64,000 nucleotides of DNA from a bacterium (GTDB taxonomy: Bacteria > Cyanobacteriota > Vampirovibrionia > Gastranaerophilales > Gastranaerophilaceae), in assembly GCA_017470245.1 (NCBI GenBank), contig JAFUEV010000059.1, forward strand, positions 62,001 through 126,000. The letters run 5' to 3'. Both the position numbers and the translations under genes were made by a program. The number at the start of each line of letters is the position of its first letter. The first letter of the stretch is position 1. Shown here in pieces: positions 52,574 to 60,959 of the stretch. The notes beneath the pieces were generated by a model, which was not told where the DNA came from, did not search any database, and saw nothing but the letters and a program-made list of their open reading frames with translations.

Positions 52574-53577
52574 ACGAAGCAAAAACATCTAAAATAATTA
52601 TTCTGTTATGTATTGTTTGTTTAATTGCAGGAATTTTCTCAATAGACAAGAATAAAGCATATACAGAGGTAGAAGGACAAAATAATACAAAAATTATGTC
52701 CAATGCAAATAAAGTTGCTGTAATAGAACTTAATGGGGAAATTGCATCTGATTCTGAAAGCAATCTTTTTGCAAGTGAAACAGATGCAACAAATATGCTA
52801 AAGTCTTTAAAACAGGCAAAAGATGACAAAGATATAAAAGGAGTTATATTAAAAATTAATTCTCCGGGTGGTACCGTTGGTATGTCACAAAATATCTATA
52901 ATCAAATAATGACAATCAGGAAAAATAAACCGGTTATTTCTGTATTTGATGATGTAGCTGCAAGCGGAGGTTACTATATTGCATCCGCATCAGACAGAAT
53001 TGTTGCACAAGAAGGGACATTAACCGGAAGTATTGGTGTTATATTTTCGTTTATGGATTTGCATAATCTTATGGCAAATAAACTTAATATCGATAATGTC
53101 GTTATAAAAAGCGGAAAATATAAAGATATAGGCTCTTCCACAAGACCAATGACTGATGATGAACGTAATTTAATGCAAACTATTATTGATGACTCTTATG
53201 CACAGTTCCTTGATGCTATAAGAATGGGCAGAATAAAAAGAAATGATACCTATAATGTTCAAAAAACCGAGTTAACCGAAAATACATTAACTTCTTATGC
53301 TGATGGTCGTGTATTTACCGGTAGACAAGCTCAAAAACTGGGTTTTGTTGATGTTACCGGTGATATTGATACCGCTAAAACAATGATTGAAACAATGATG
53401 CAGCAAAAATATAATAATAATCATGTTGCAAAACTCATTAAATACAATCAAAAAAGTTCTTTCAGTGAATATTTTTCAAGTTTTACCGAATATAAATCAA
53501 GAAATATATTTAAAATAACGGATATTGTTCCGACAAGTGTTATATTAAGCAGAAGGCCTTTATATCTATGGGAATAA
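52570..53577 (+). CDS. sppA: Signal peptide peptidase SppA (short form)
   Basis: Membrane-anchored serine protease of 335 residues that degrades cleaved signal peptides. One N-terminal helix (IIILLCIVCLIAGIFS). The nucleophile is S132 in DDVAASGGYYIASA; the general-base Lys lies in the VIKSGKYKDIGS stretch. INSPGGTVGMSQ and LTGSIGVIF are also diagnostic. Start overlaps the manB-like stop and its own end overlaps the YIP1-family gene. Confidence 0.93.
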   Translation: MNEAKTSKIIILLCIVCLIAGIFSIDKNKAYTEVEGQNNTKIMSNANKVAVIELNGEIASDSESNLFASETDATNMLKSLKQAKDDKDIKGVILKINSPGGTVGMSQNIYNQIMTIRKNKPVISVFDDVAASGGYYIASASDRIVAQEGTLTGSIGVIFSFMDLHNLMANKLNIDNVVIKSGKYKDIGSSTRPMTDDERNLMQTIIDDSYAQFLDAIRMGRIKRNDTYNVQKTELTENTLTSYADGRVFTGRQAQKLGFVDVTGDIDTAKTMIETMMQQKYNNNHVAKLIKYNQKSSFSEYFSSFTEYKSRNIFKITDIVPTSVILSRRPLYLWE

Positions 53578-54146
53578 CAACAGATAATTTTTTTGAAAAC
53601 ATATATAGTGTAATTTTTTCACCAAAACAATTTTTTGAAAGAAAAGATTTAAATATTTCATTAAGACTTGCAATTGCAACGATTGTATTTATAGCCATAA
53701 TGACTAAAACAACAATGGGAATTTTTGATGGTTCCGTACTACATTGGACTTTTATTTTCCTGTTAATTTGGAACATCATTTCAATTGTCTTTTTGTGGTT
53801 TTTAACGGCATTATTCTTTGAATATATTGCAAAAATTTTTGACCGAAGCGGTAAACTAAAAGAATTATTATTTTTTACAGCTTTTGCACCAATCCCGTAT
53901 ATATTTTTTGCACCTTTAGATTTATTAAAAAATGCCGGAGAATTTGGGTATATTATTTCGGCTGTTGTTGAATTTTTAATATATATATGGATAATATACC
54001 TGTATATATTGTCTTTAAAATCAGTATATAATATATCAAATGCAAGAGCTTGTATGATGATTTTAATACCTTTTATAAGTAGCTTTTTTGCAATATACTG
54101 GATTGTAGGTTTTGTCAGTAAGTTATGGTATATATTTTCTGTATAG
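53568..54146 (+). CDS. YIP1-family membrane protein
   Basis: 192 residues with five to six membrane helices. The N-terminal amphipathic part (NIYSVIFSPKQFFERK) and the central FFTAFAPIPYIFFAPLDLL region are characteristic of bacterial YIP1 proteins. It overlaps the sppA end by 10 nt, so it is part of that operon. Function unknown; the family is generally associated with membrane or envelope processes. Confidence 0.78.
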   Translation: MGITTDNFFENIYSVIFSPKQFFERKDLNISLRLAIATIVFIAIMTKTTMGIFDGSVLHWTFIFLLIWNIISIVFLWFLTALFFEYIAKIFDRSGKLKELLFFTAFAPIPYIFFAPLDLLKNAGEFGYIISAVVEFLIYIWIIYLYILSLKSVYNISNARACMMILIPFISSFFAIYWIVGFVSKLWYIFSV

Positions 54147-54165
54147 ATAAGTAAATAAAATTATA

Positions 54166-55026
54166 ATGAAAAAATATTTAGTAATACTTTTAATATTAAT
54201 AACCGGAACAATGTCTGCTTTTGCTGCAAATACAAAAGAGATATTGAGCACTGTTGAAAACAGTTTATTTGGTTATGAATATAAAAATGAATCTGATTCA
54301 AAAAGATTAGACAGATTGGAAGAACATTTGTACGGCGAAAAAAGAACGGGTACTGTACAAAAAAGACTTGAAAGTATTCAAACAGATTCAGGTATTGTTG
54401 TTGTTGAACAAAAGCCTGTTAATGTTCAAAAGGATAATGTTGCGGATAATAAAGAAAGAACACAAAACCTAAAAGAAGATGCAACTGTTGATTATCCGAT
54501 TGTGGATGAGATGGAAAAAGAAATTTTCCATACAACATATAAAAATGAAAATATATACAATCGCTTGAACAGATTGGAAGAAAAAGTATTCACAAAAACA
54601 AGTAATGCTGATTTGAATACAAGAGTAGATAAGCTAGCGACTGTTTTAAAACCGAAAATGACAAATCAAAATACATATACCAGTAACTATACCGCTGAGC
54701 AAATGGATAGATATTATAATGATAATGGTTTTGAACAGGTTAATAATCAAACAATTCCTTTTCAATTACTCGCTTTAGAAGAAGAATTATTAAAGAAATC
54801 ATATAGTAATGATAATAATTCAAACAGATTAGGCAGATTAGAACAAAAATTATTTAACAGAACTTTTCCAAATGATAGTGATGCAACCAGAATGCAAAGA
54901 ATAAAGGTTGCTTATGATGCTAAGCAAAACAGCTATAAGTATGAAAATAACAGAAAAATGCAAAATATGGCGACAATGTCACAATTAGGCGGTATTCTGT
55001 TAATGATATTGGCTATTTTACTCTAG
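54166..55026 (+). CDS. Secreted protein with three RLxRLE repeats
   Basis: 286 residues with a signal peptide (YLVILLILITGTMSAFAA). Three copies of a roughly 40-residue repeat follow the pattern E-x3-F/L-x3-Y-x-N-x4-RL-x-RLE-x2-L/V-F/Y: near 28-62 (NSLFGYEYKNESDSKRLDRL), 120-155 (KEIFHTTYKNENIYNRLNRL) and 208-245 (LKKSYSNDNNSNRLGRL). The C-terminus is a hydrophobic helix (LGGILLMILAILL). The family is unnamed to me. It has no clear Shine-Dalgarno and probably belongs to the sppA operon. Confidence 0.75.
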   Translation: MKKYLVILLILITGTMSAFAANTKEILSTVENSLFGYEYKNESDSKRLDRLEEHLYGEKRTGTVQKRLESIQTDSGIVVVEQKPVNVQKDNVADNKERTQNLKEDATVDYPIVDEMEKEIFHTTYKNENIYNRLNRLEEKVFTKTSNADLNTRVDKLATVLKPKMTNQNTYTSNYTAEQMDRYYNDNGFEQVNNQTIPFQLLALEEELLKKSYSNDNNSNRLGRLEQKLFNRTFPNDSDATRMQRIKVAYDAKQNSYKYENNRKMQNMATMSQLGGILLMILAILL

Positions 55027-55632
55027 TTTCATATCTTCAAATACATTATCATTAATGATATTATTGTTCGTAATAGTTTGACTATCTGTTTCTATAGGTT
55101 TATTTTTTGCTTTTTTAGCTCTAATGTTGTTTACAATTTTTTCTGCAGTAGAACTTCCTGTATTATAACCTAATATTGAAGCAGCTACGAATGCCATTCC
55201 TTTTGCTATATATAATCCGTATTTTGCGTATTTGTTTCCTTGAACAAAAGATGTAGCTTTCAATTTATCATTTGCAATTTTTAAACCTTTTTCTGCAATT
55301 TGTTCTACAGCATACATTGTTCCTATGCCGCCAACTTGCATTGCACCTGTTTTAACTTTATCATCAGATTTTACGGTATTATAAATACCTGATGCAATAA
55401 TTAATGGATAAACAATCTTTCTTGCATATTTTGCTGCCTTGCCAAGAAATCCCGAAACCGGTTTTGCAACGGATTTTGCAACAGTTCCTGTATGAGCTAC
55501 TGCATCTGCAACTGCATCCGCTGTTCTGATTGTCTGACATCCCGCAATGCCTTCTTTAAAAACATTGTGTTCGTTATGACCATATATATGATTTCTTGCT
55601 GCAAAAAATGCACATGAAATACCGTTTGGCAT
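55018..55632 (-). CDS. Hypothetical membrane-associated protein
   Basis: 204 residues, family not recognised. The first 35 residues contain Cys and His (SCAFFAARNHIYGHNEHN). Two hydrophobic segments: about 72-86 (IVYPLIIASGIYN) and about 140-160 (GLYIAKGMAFVAASILGYNTG). The tail is polar and acidic. No signal peptide. AAAGGTGTGG lies upstream. It overlaps the convergent repeat-protein gene by 9 nt. Similar in build to the small proteins at 20945 and 58608. Confidence 0.65.
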   Translation of the reverse strand: MPNGISCAFFAARNHIYGHNEHNVFKEGIAGCQTIRTADAVADAVAHTGTVAKSVAKPVSGFLGKAAKYARKIVYPLIIASGIYNTVKSDDKVKTGAMQVGGIGTMYAVEQIAEKGLKIANDKLKATSFVQGNKYAKYGLYIAKGMAFVAASILGYNTGSSTAEKIVNNIRAKKAKNKPIETDSQTITNNNIINDNVFEDMKLE

Positions 55633-55715
55633 TATTTAACCACACCTTTTCTATAACTTACTTATATATATAAAAACATTTGTTTGCTCGTTATTTACAA
55701 AATCGCCCAAATAAT

Positions 55716-55727
55716 TTACAAATGTAA
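55716..55727. promoter_or_regulatory. TTACA-AA-TGTAA palindromic box, second copy
   Basis: Same 12-mer as at 46281. It lies in the divergent region between the 204-aa gene and the aminotransferase. A further TTTACAAA lies 21 bp to the left (55694-55701), i.e. two helical turns away. Confidence 0.42.
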
Positions 55728-55788
55728 CATTCGATTAAATTTCCTGGGGGTTTGTGAGAAAATATTTATACGAGAGGGGAGAAAATAA

Positions 55789-56940
55789 ATGAAAGATAAA
55801 AGTTTTTTAATGATACCAGGACCTACACCTGTTCCGGAAAGAGTGCTTCTAGAAATAGCAAAACATCCAATGGGACATAGAAGTACTGAATTTTCCAAAA
55901 TATTAGAGTCTGTATACACCGATTTAAAATATGTTTTTCAAACAAAGAATGATGTTATTGTATATACCGCAAGCGGTACAGGTGCAATGGATGCTGCATT
56001 ATCAAACTTAATAAATGAAGGTGATAAGGTTCTGTCATTAGTAATCGGTAACTTTAGCCAAAGACTTGCTAAAATTGCAAAAGGCTTAGGTGCTGATGTT
56101 GAAACTATTGAAGTAGAACCGGGTAATGCTATTGATCCTGCAGTTTTAAAAGCAAGATTAGATAAAGATGTTAATAAAGAAATAAAAATTGTTACTCTAA
56201 TCCAAAATGAAACCTCAACAGGTGTTACAAATGATGTAAAAACACTTGTTTCAATCATAAAAGAACACGGTGCGTTATCAGTCGTTGATGGTGTTACAAG
56301 TGTTGGTGCAATAGAATGTAAAATGGATGAATGGGGTATTGATGTCCTTATAACCGGCTCTCAAAAAGGTTTAATGATTCCTCCAGGATTATCTTTCTTA
56401 GCTGCAAGCGAAAAAGCATGGAAAGTACATGAACAATGTAAACATCCTGACTTCTATTTCAACTGGACTACTAACAGAAAGTCCGTAAGAGATAATTCTA
56501 CGGCATTTACCCCTGCAGTCAGTCTCTTCTGCGGTTTAAAAGTTGCTCTTGAAATGATGAAAGAGGAAGGTCTTGAAAATGTTATAGCTCGTCATACAAA
56601 GATAGCTTCCGCTTTAAGAGCAGCAATAAAAGCAATTGGTTTGGAATTGTTTGTTAAGGATGAAAAATTTGCAAGTAATTCTATTACCGCAATTCTTCCT
56701 CCTGAAGGAATCAGCGTTCCTGATATCAGAAAAGTAATGAAAAATGATTATGATATAGTTGTTGCAAATGGTCAAAACGCACTTAAAGATAAAATATTCA
56801 GAATGGGAACACTTGGTTTCGTTTCTGAAAGAGATGCAATTACTGCAATTGGTGCTTTAGAAGCTACTTTATACAAATTAGGTCATAAATTTACACTCGG
56901 AAAGGGTGTTGCAACACTTATCGAAAATTTGAATAAATAG
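55789..56940 (+). CDS. Class V aminotransferase (serine-glyoxylate/alanine-glyoxylate type)
   Basis: PLP-dependent aminotransferase, 383 residues. It begins with FLMIPGPTPVPERVL and GHRSTEFSKIL, has TASGTGAMDAALSNL for cofactor binding, and PLP lysine in ITGSQKGLMIPPGL. Similar genes are next to serA in cyanobacteria and methanogens. Here serA starts 8 nt downstream and no serC is visible in the window, so it may supply phosphoserine aminotransferase activity. That is inference from context. GAGGGGAG lies before the ATG. Confidence 0.9.
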   Translation: MKDKSFLMIPGPTPVPERVLLEIAKHPMGHRSTEFSKILESVYTDLKYVFQTKNDVIVYTASGTGAMDAALSNLINEGDKVLSLVIGNFSQRLAKIAKGLGADVETIEVEPGNAIDPAVLKARLDKDVNKEIKIVTLIQNETSTGVTNDVKTLVSIIKEHGALSVVDGVTSVGAIECKMDEWGIDVLITGSQKGLMIPPGLSFLAASEKAWKVHEQCKHPDFYFNWTTNRKSVRDNSTAFTPAVSLFCGLKVALEMMKEEGLENVIARHTKIASALRAAIKAIGLELFVKDEKFASNSITAILPPEGISVPDIRKVMKNDYDIVVANGQNALKDKIFRMGTLGFVSERDAITAIGALEATLYKLGHKFTLGKGVATLIENLNK

Positions 56941-56948
56941 AGGTAAAA

Positions 56949-58541
56949 ATGAAGGTATTAATAACAGATAAAATTAATGAAGCGGCAGGTAAAATTCTTG
57001 AAGGAGTGGCTGAAGTTGAATTTATTCCTACACTTCCCGAAGATGAATTGGCTGAAAAAATTAAAGATTATGATGCTTTAATGATAAGAAGCCAAACTAA
57101 GGTTACAAGAAAAATTTTAGAAGCCGGTAAGAATTTAAAAATAGTAGGAAGAGCAGGTGTCGGCGTTGATAACGTTGATATTGAAGCTGCTACTCAAAAT
57201 GGGATAATTGTTGTAAATTCTCCTGACGGTAATACTCATGCCGCAGCTGAACATACATTAGCTTTGATGCTTGCAATGTCAAGGAATATTCCTGTTGCTG
57301 CAATGTCTGCAAAAGAAGGGAAATGGGAACGTTCAAAATTCACCGGTGTTGAAGTATTTGGTAAAACACTTGGTATTATTGGCTTCGGTAAAATTGGTCA
57401 ACATGTTGCTGATGTTGCACTTGCATTAGGTATGAAGGTTGTTGTATCGGATCCTTATACAACAAAAGAAGCTGTAGAAAAAATCGGTGCAGTTTATGTA
57501 ACTTCTTTGGATGAATTTTGGGGTATGTGTGATTATATTACAATTCATACGCCTAAAACAAAGGAAACAACATCTTTAATAAACAGAAATACTTTAAACA
57601 GAATGAAAAAAGGTGTAAGAATAATCAATTGTGCAAGAGGCGGAATCATTGATGAAGCAGCATTAAAAGAAGCTATAGAATCAGGACAGGTTCAATCTGC
57701 AGCAATTGATGTATTTGAAACAGAACCTGATATTACGGCATCTCCATTATATAAATGTGAAGGCAATATAGTAATGACGCCTCATCTTGGTGCAAGTACA
57801 AAAGAAGCTCAATTTAATGTTGCAATAGATGTTGCAGAACAAATTAAGGAAGTTTTATCGGGCGGAAGTGCTAAAGCTGCAATAAATATTCCTGCTCTTA
57901 AAAAAGCTATAATTGAGCCGGTTAAAGATTATATGCAATTAGCAGAAAATCTCGGACAATTAGTTCAACAAATTTCTAAAGGAAACTTAAAAAATATAAA
58001 TATAAGTGTTAGCGGAAATTTGGCAGAGCTAAATGTTGCGCCTTTAGAAGTTGCAGTTCAAAAAGGTATATTTTCATCACTTGTTGAAGGTGTAAATTTT
58101 GTAAATGCTCCTATTATTGCTCAAAAACGTGGAATAAATATTGTTACATCAAAAACTCAAAAAGATTGTACTTTCTTGGGTTCAATTTCTGTTACTTTAA
58201 CAACAGATTCTGATGAAAATACTGTAACAGGCGCATTAATTGCAAAAAATATGCCAAGAATTGTTAAAATTAATGATTATAATATGAGTATAGAAGCAGA
58301 AAAACACATGCTTATTGTTCCTCACGAAAATAAACCGTCTATGGTAGCTAAGGTTGCTGCTGTTATTGGTGAACATAATATCAATATTAACAGAATGCAG
58401 GTAGCTCAAAAATCTAATCAAAAAGATAATGTATCGATCATGTTAATTACGATAGATAAAGATGTTGATGATGAAACATTGGCTACTATGAATAAAATAG
58501 ATGGTATTCAAAATGCACAACAAATAAAATTAAATGCATAA
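56949..58541 (+). CDS. serA: D-3-phosphoglycerate dehydrogenase (long form)
   Basis: First step of serine synthesis. 530 residues, the long type: catalytic/NAD domains (VGRAGVGVDNVDIEAA, GIIGFGKIGQHVA, NCARGGIIDEAAL, TPHLGASTKEAQ), an intervening domain (about 315-450) and a C-terminal ACT domain (MLIVPHENKPSMVAKVAAVIGEHNI). Feedback control by serine through the ACT domain is typical of the family. AGAGG precedes the ATG. Confidence 0.96.
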   Translation: MKVLITDKINEAAGKILEGVAEVEFIPTLPEDELAEKIKDYDALMIRSQTKVTRKILEAGKNLKIVGRAGVGVDNVDIEAATQNGIIVVNSPDGNTHAAAEHTLALMLAMSRNIPVAAMSAKEGKWERSKFTGVEVFGKTLGIIGFGKIGQHVADVALALGMKVVVSDPYTTKEAVEKIGAVYVTSLDEFWGMCDYITIHTPKTKETTSLINRNTLNRMKKGVRIINCARGGIIDEAALKEAIESGQVQSAAIDVFETEPDITASPLYKCEGNIVMTPHLGASTKEAQFNVAIDVAEQIKEVLSGGSAKAAINIPALKKAIIEPVKDYMQLAENLGQLVQQISKGNLKNINISVSGNLAELNVAPLEVAVQKGIFSSLVEGVNFVNAPIIAQKRGINIVTSKTQKDCTFLGSISVTLTTDSDENTVTGALIAKNMPRIVKINDYNMSIEAEKHMLIVPHENKPSMVAKVAAVIGEHNININRMQVAQKSNQKDNVSIMLITIDKDVDDETLATMNKIDGIQNAQQIKLNA

Positions 58542-58556
58542 TAACATTATAAAAAT

Positions 58557-58592
58557 AAAAACTCTGAGATTATTAATTCTCAGAGTTTTTTT
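58557..58592. terminator. Bidirectional terminator after serA
   Basis: ACTCTGAGA (58561-58569) pairs with TCTCAGAGT (58578-58586), with A and T runs outside the stem on both sides. It serves serA and the convergent 142-aa gene. Confidence 0.9.
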
Positions 58593-58607
58593 ATTTAATA
58601 TCTTCTA

Positions 58608-59036
58608 TTAAGCATTAACTTCGTAATTGCCTTCGATTTTACCGGCATTTCCTGCTGCATTTAAACTTGCAATAGGTAAAATTACTGCAAGTGCTGCTAC
58701 TCCGGCTGCTATTGCTGCTTTAGCAGGTGCAGGTAATGAATTGAATTGCCCGTATATATCTGAGTTTTGAATTTTTGCCATTAAACTTTTATCGTTAATT
58801 TTAACTTTTCTGATTAAACCTTCTATTCCTTTTTGTGCAGTTTTTACAAATTTTGCACCTTGAGGTGTAACGGCTGTTGCAAGTGCTGCTGAACCTGCTG
58901 CAGCTGCGGATAATCCTGCAACTTTTGCGGTGTCTTTAAGGTTTTGTTTCGCTATGTCTGTTAAACAACCAATTTTGTCTTCAACTTTCTTGTTTGTTAA
59001 TACATGTGCAGGTGATGAAACTAATCCAATTGGCAT
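58608..59036 (-). CDS. Small Ala-rich membrane-associated protein
   Basis: 142 residues from ATG 59036 (AAGGAG six bases upstream; an earlier in-frame ATG at 59054 is less well placed). It begins MPIGLVSSPAHVL. Two hydrophobic Ala-rich segments: LSAAAAGSAALATAVTP and AAIAAGVAALAVILPIASL. No signal peptide or known family. An AAGTAGTAAG sequence lies in its leader, as in that of the 184-aa protein at 20945-21499. Confidence 0.7.
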   Translation of the reverse strand: MPIGLVSSPAHVLTNKKVEDKIGCLTDIAKQNLKDTAKVAGLSAAAAGSAALATAVTPQGAKFVKTAQKGIEGLIRKVKINDKSLMAKIQNSDIYGQFNSLPAPAKAAIAAGVAALAVILPIASLNAAGNAGKIEGNYEVNA

Positions 59037-59134
59037 AATAAACTCCTTTTCCATTCTTTCTTACTACTTTTCTTTTTTAAGATTATGAATGAAAAAAATT
59101 GCCTTTTTTTATTAAAATATTAAAAAATATTAAT

Positions 59135-59635
59135 TTATTCTTGAATATATGTAGGTGCAGTTTTGGGGCTCTTCCCCTTTACTACATTGTGATAATAGGA
59201 ATATGTCATAGGCGTTTCATTATTTAATATATCGCCATCGGTTATTTTGGCTATAAATACTGTATGTGTTGAAGTTTCAACTTTATTTATTATTTCTCCT
59301 ACCAAATATCCGCAAGCATCTTTTATAATCGGGAAATTATCTTTCATTAAAAAAGGAATGTTTGAAAATTTGAAAAAATCTCGTCCGCTTCTGAAACCAA
59401 AAGTACCGATACTCATTGGATTTGATTTTTCTGAAAGAATTGATATCGCAAATTTCTTTGTCTTTTCTAAACATTCATTTGTATAATTGCTATGATTAAC
59501 GCTTAATGCTATAGTCGCAGGTTCGGAAGTTATTTGCATAATACTGTTTACAGTGCAACCCGTAAATTTATCCCCGTCAAAACAAGATACTATATATACT
59601 CCGTAAGATAAATTTCTAAATACATTATTATTCAT
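59135..59635 (-). CDS. Flavin reductase-like protein (FMN-binding split barrel)
   Basis: 166 residues. NLSYGVYIVSCFDGDKFTGCTVNSIMQITSEP is the typical beginning of the flavin-reductase domain found in rubredoxin-associated and flavoredoxin-like proteins, followed by FAISILSE and the VFIAKITDGDIL region. It probably binds FMN and takes part in redox or oxygen-stress reactions. A perfect AAGGAGG lies before the ATG. It is divergent from the solute-binding protein gene. Confidence 0.88.
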   Translation of the reverse strand: MNNNVFRNLSYGVYIVSCFDGDKFTGCTVNSIMQITSEPATIALSVNHSNYTNECLEKTKKFAISILSEKSNPMSIGTFGFRSGRDFFKFSNIPFLMKDNFPIIKDACGYLVGEIINKVETSTHTVFIAKITDGDILNNETPMTYSYYHNVVKGKSPKTAPTYIQE

Positions 59636-59706
59636 AACAACCTCCTTTTAATAATCCAATAATATATTATTTGTAAAAAAATAGCCAGCTTCTTCTTACT
59701 GTTTTA

Positions 59707-59715
59707 TGATATAAA
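59707..59715 (+). promoter_or_regulatory. Extended -10 for a leaderless mRNA
   Basis: TGA-TATAAA ends 6 nt before ATG 59722; no Shine-Dalgarno. Confidence 0.5.
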
Positions 59716-59721
59716 GATATT

Positions 59722-60924
59722 ATGAAAAAATTGCTATTATATATATTTATAATTTTAGTTATTATATTTGGATTTCTTTTTTGTACAAAAAAGTCTCAAA
59801 ATTCTTCAAATGAGGTTGTTTTTTGGACATTACAACTCGGTACTTTTGATAAGTATATTAATAAAATTATTTATGAATTTGAACAAAATAATCCTGACAT
59901 AAAAATAAAATGGATTGATGTTCCATATTCGGAAGGAGAAAAAAGAACGTTAGCTTCTGTTTTAACAGATAATCCTCCTGATTTGGTTAATTTAACTCCT
60001 GATTTTTCTATGTTATTAGCACAGAAAGGTGCTCTTTTCCCAATTAAAAAAGAAAATCTTAATATATATAATAAAGGTATAACTGAATTATTAAAATATA
60101 ATGATGATTATTTTGGCATACCGTTTTATGCTACTTCTGCCGTTACTCTTTATAATAAAAGTTACAAAACAGATATTATTCCCAGCACATATACCGAGCT
60201 TTTTAATACCCGTTTGACGAATAATGATAGCGGCTTTTTAACAATGATTAGCGTTTGTGAAAATGATACATTGTTGAAAATATTAAATAAATATAATATA
60301 AATTCACCTGAAACATTAACAAGTGATAAAAGTATAAAATTTTTTCAAACATTAAAATATTTATATGATAGCAATATAATACCAAAAGAGAGCGTTACTC
60401 AATCACATAGGGATTCTCTCGAAAAATATATGTCTAATCAATTGGCATTTGTTGTTACCGGTGCTAATTTCTTGAATATGATAAAAGAAAATGCACCCTC
60501 TGTATATCAAAATACTGTTGTTCTCCCTCAATTAACAGGTGAAACTGGCTTATATGACTTTTCTTTAATGAACTTTGTTATTCCTAAAAAGGCTCATAAC
60601 AAAGAAGCTGCATTAAAATTTGCACTGTTCCTTACAAATAAAGAAAATCAGCTTGAGTTCGCTAAGTTAACTTCAATATTGCCGGTAAATAATGAAGCTT
60701 TAAATGATGAATACTTTACCTTAAATAATGATAACGATCTGCAAACTGAAGCCAGAATTATAAGTGCTAAACAATTATCTAATCCGCAGCCACCAATAAA
60801 AAATGTTAAGAATAAAAAAGAACTGAATACTTTATCTTCTAATTCAACACAGGAAATATTGATTAATAATACAGATATAAAAGAAACTCTTATAAAATTT
60901 TCCGATGATTGGAAAAAACTTTAA
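59722..60924 (+). CDS. Extracellular sugar-binding protein of an ABC transporter (family 1)
   Basis: 400 residues. The N-terminal hydrophobic segment ends in FGFLFC, a possible lipoprotein site. VVFWTLQLGTFDKYINKII, IKWIDVPYSEGEKR, DNPPDLVNLTPDF and YFGIPFYATSAVTLYNK are characteristic of family 1 solute-binding proteins for sugars. A permease of the same system type is 9 kb away at 50.1 kb; no ATPase gene is visible in the window. It precedes the LptF/G-like permease by 35 nt. Confidence 0.88.
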   Translation: MKKLLLYIFIILVIIFGFLFCTKKSQNSSNEVVFWTLQLGTFDKYINKIIYEFEQNNPDIKIKWIDVPYSEGEKRTLASVLTDNPPDLVNLTPDFSMLLAQKGALFPIKKENLNIYNKGITELLKYNDDYFGIPFYATSAVTLYNKSYKTDIIPSTYTELFNTRLTNNDSGFLTMISVCENDTLLKILNKYNINSPETLTSDKSIKFFQTLKYLYDSNIIPKESVTQSHRDSLEKYMSNQLAFVVTGANFLNMIKENAPSVYQNTVVLPQLTGETGLYDFSLMNFVIPKKAHNKEAALKFALFLTNKENQLEFAKLTSILPVNNEALNDEYFTLNNDNDLQTEARIISAKQLSNPQPPIKNVKNKKELNTLSSNSTQEILINNTDIKETLIKFSDDWKKL

Positions 60925-60953
60925 TTGGAAAAAGTTGTTTTTTGTTTTAAAAT
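60925..60953 (+). promoter_or_regulatory. Promoter placed for a leaderless mRNA
   Basis: TTGGAA (60925-60930), 17-nt spacer, TAAAAT (60948-60953), then six bases to ATG 60960. No Shine-Dalgarno. Confidence 0.55.
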
Positions 60954-60959
60954 TAAACT

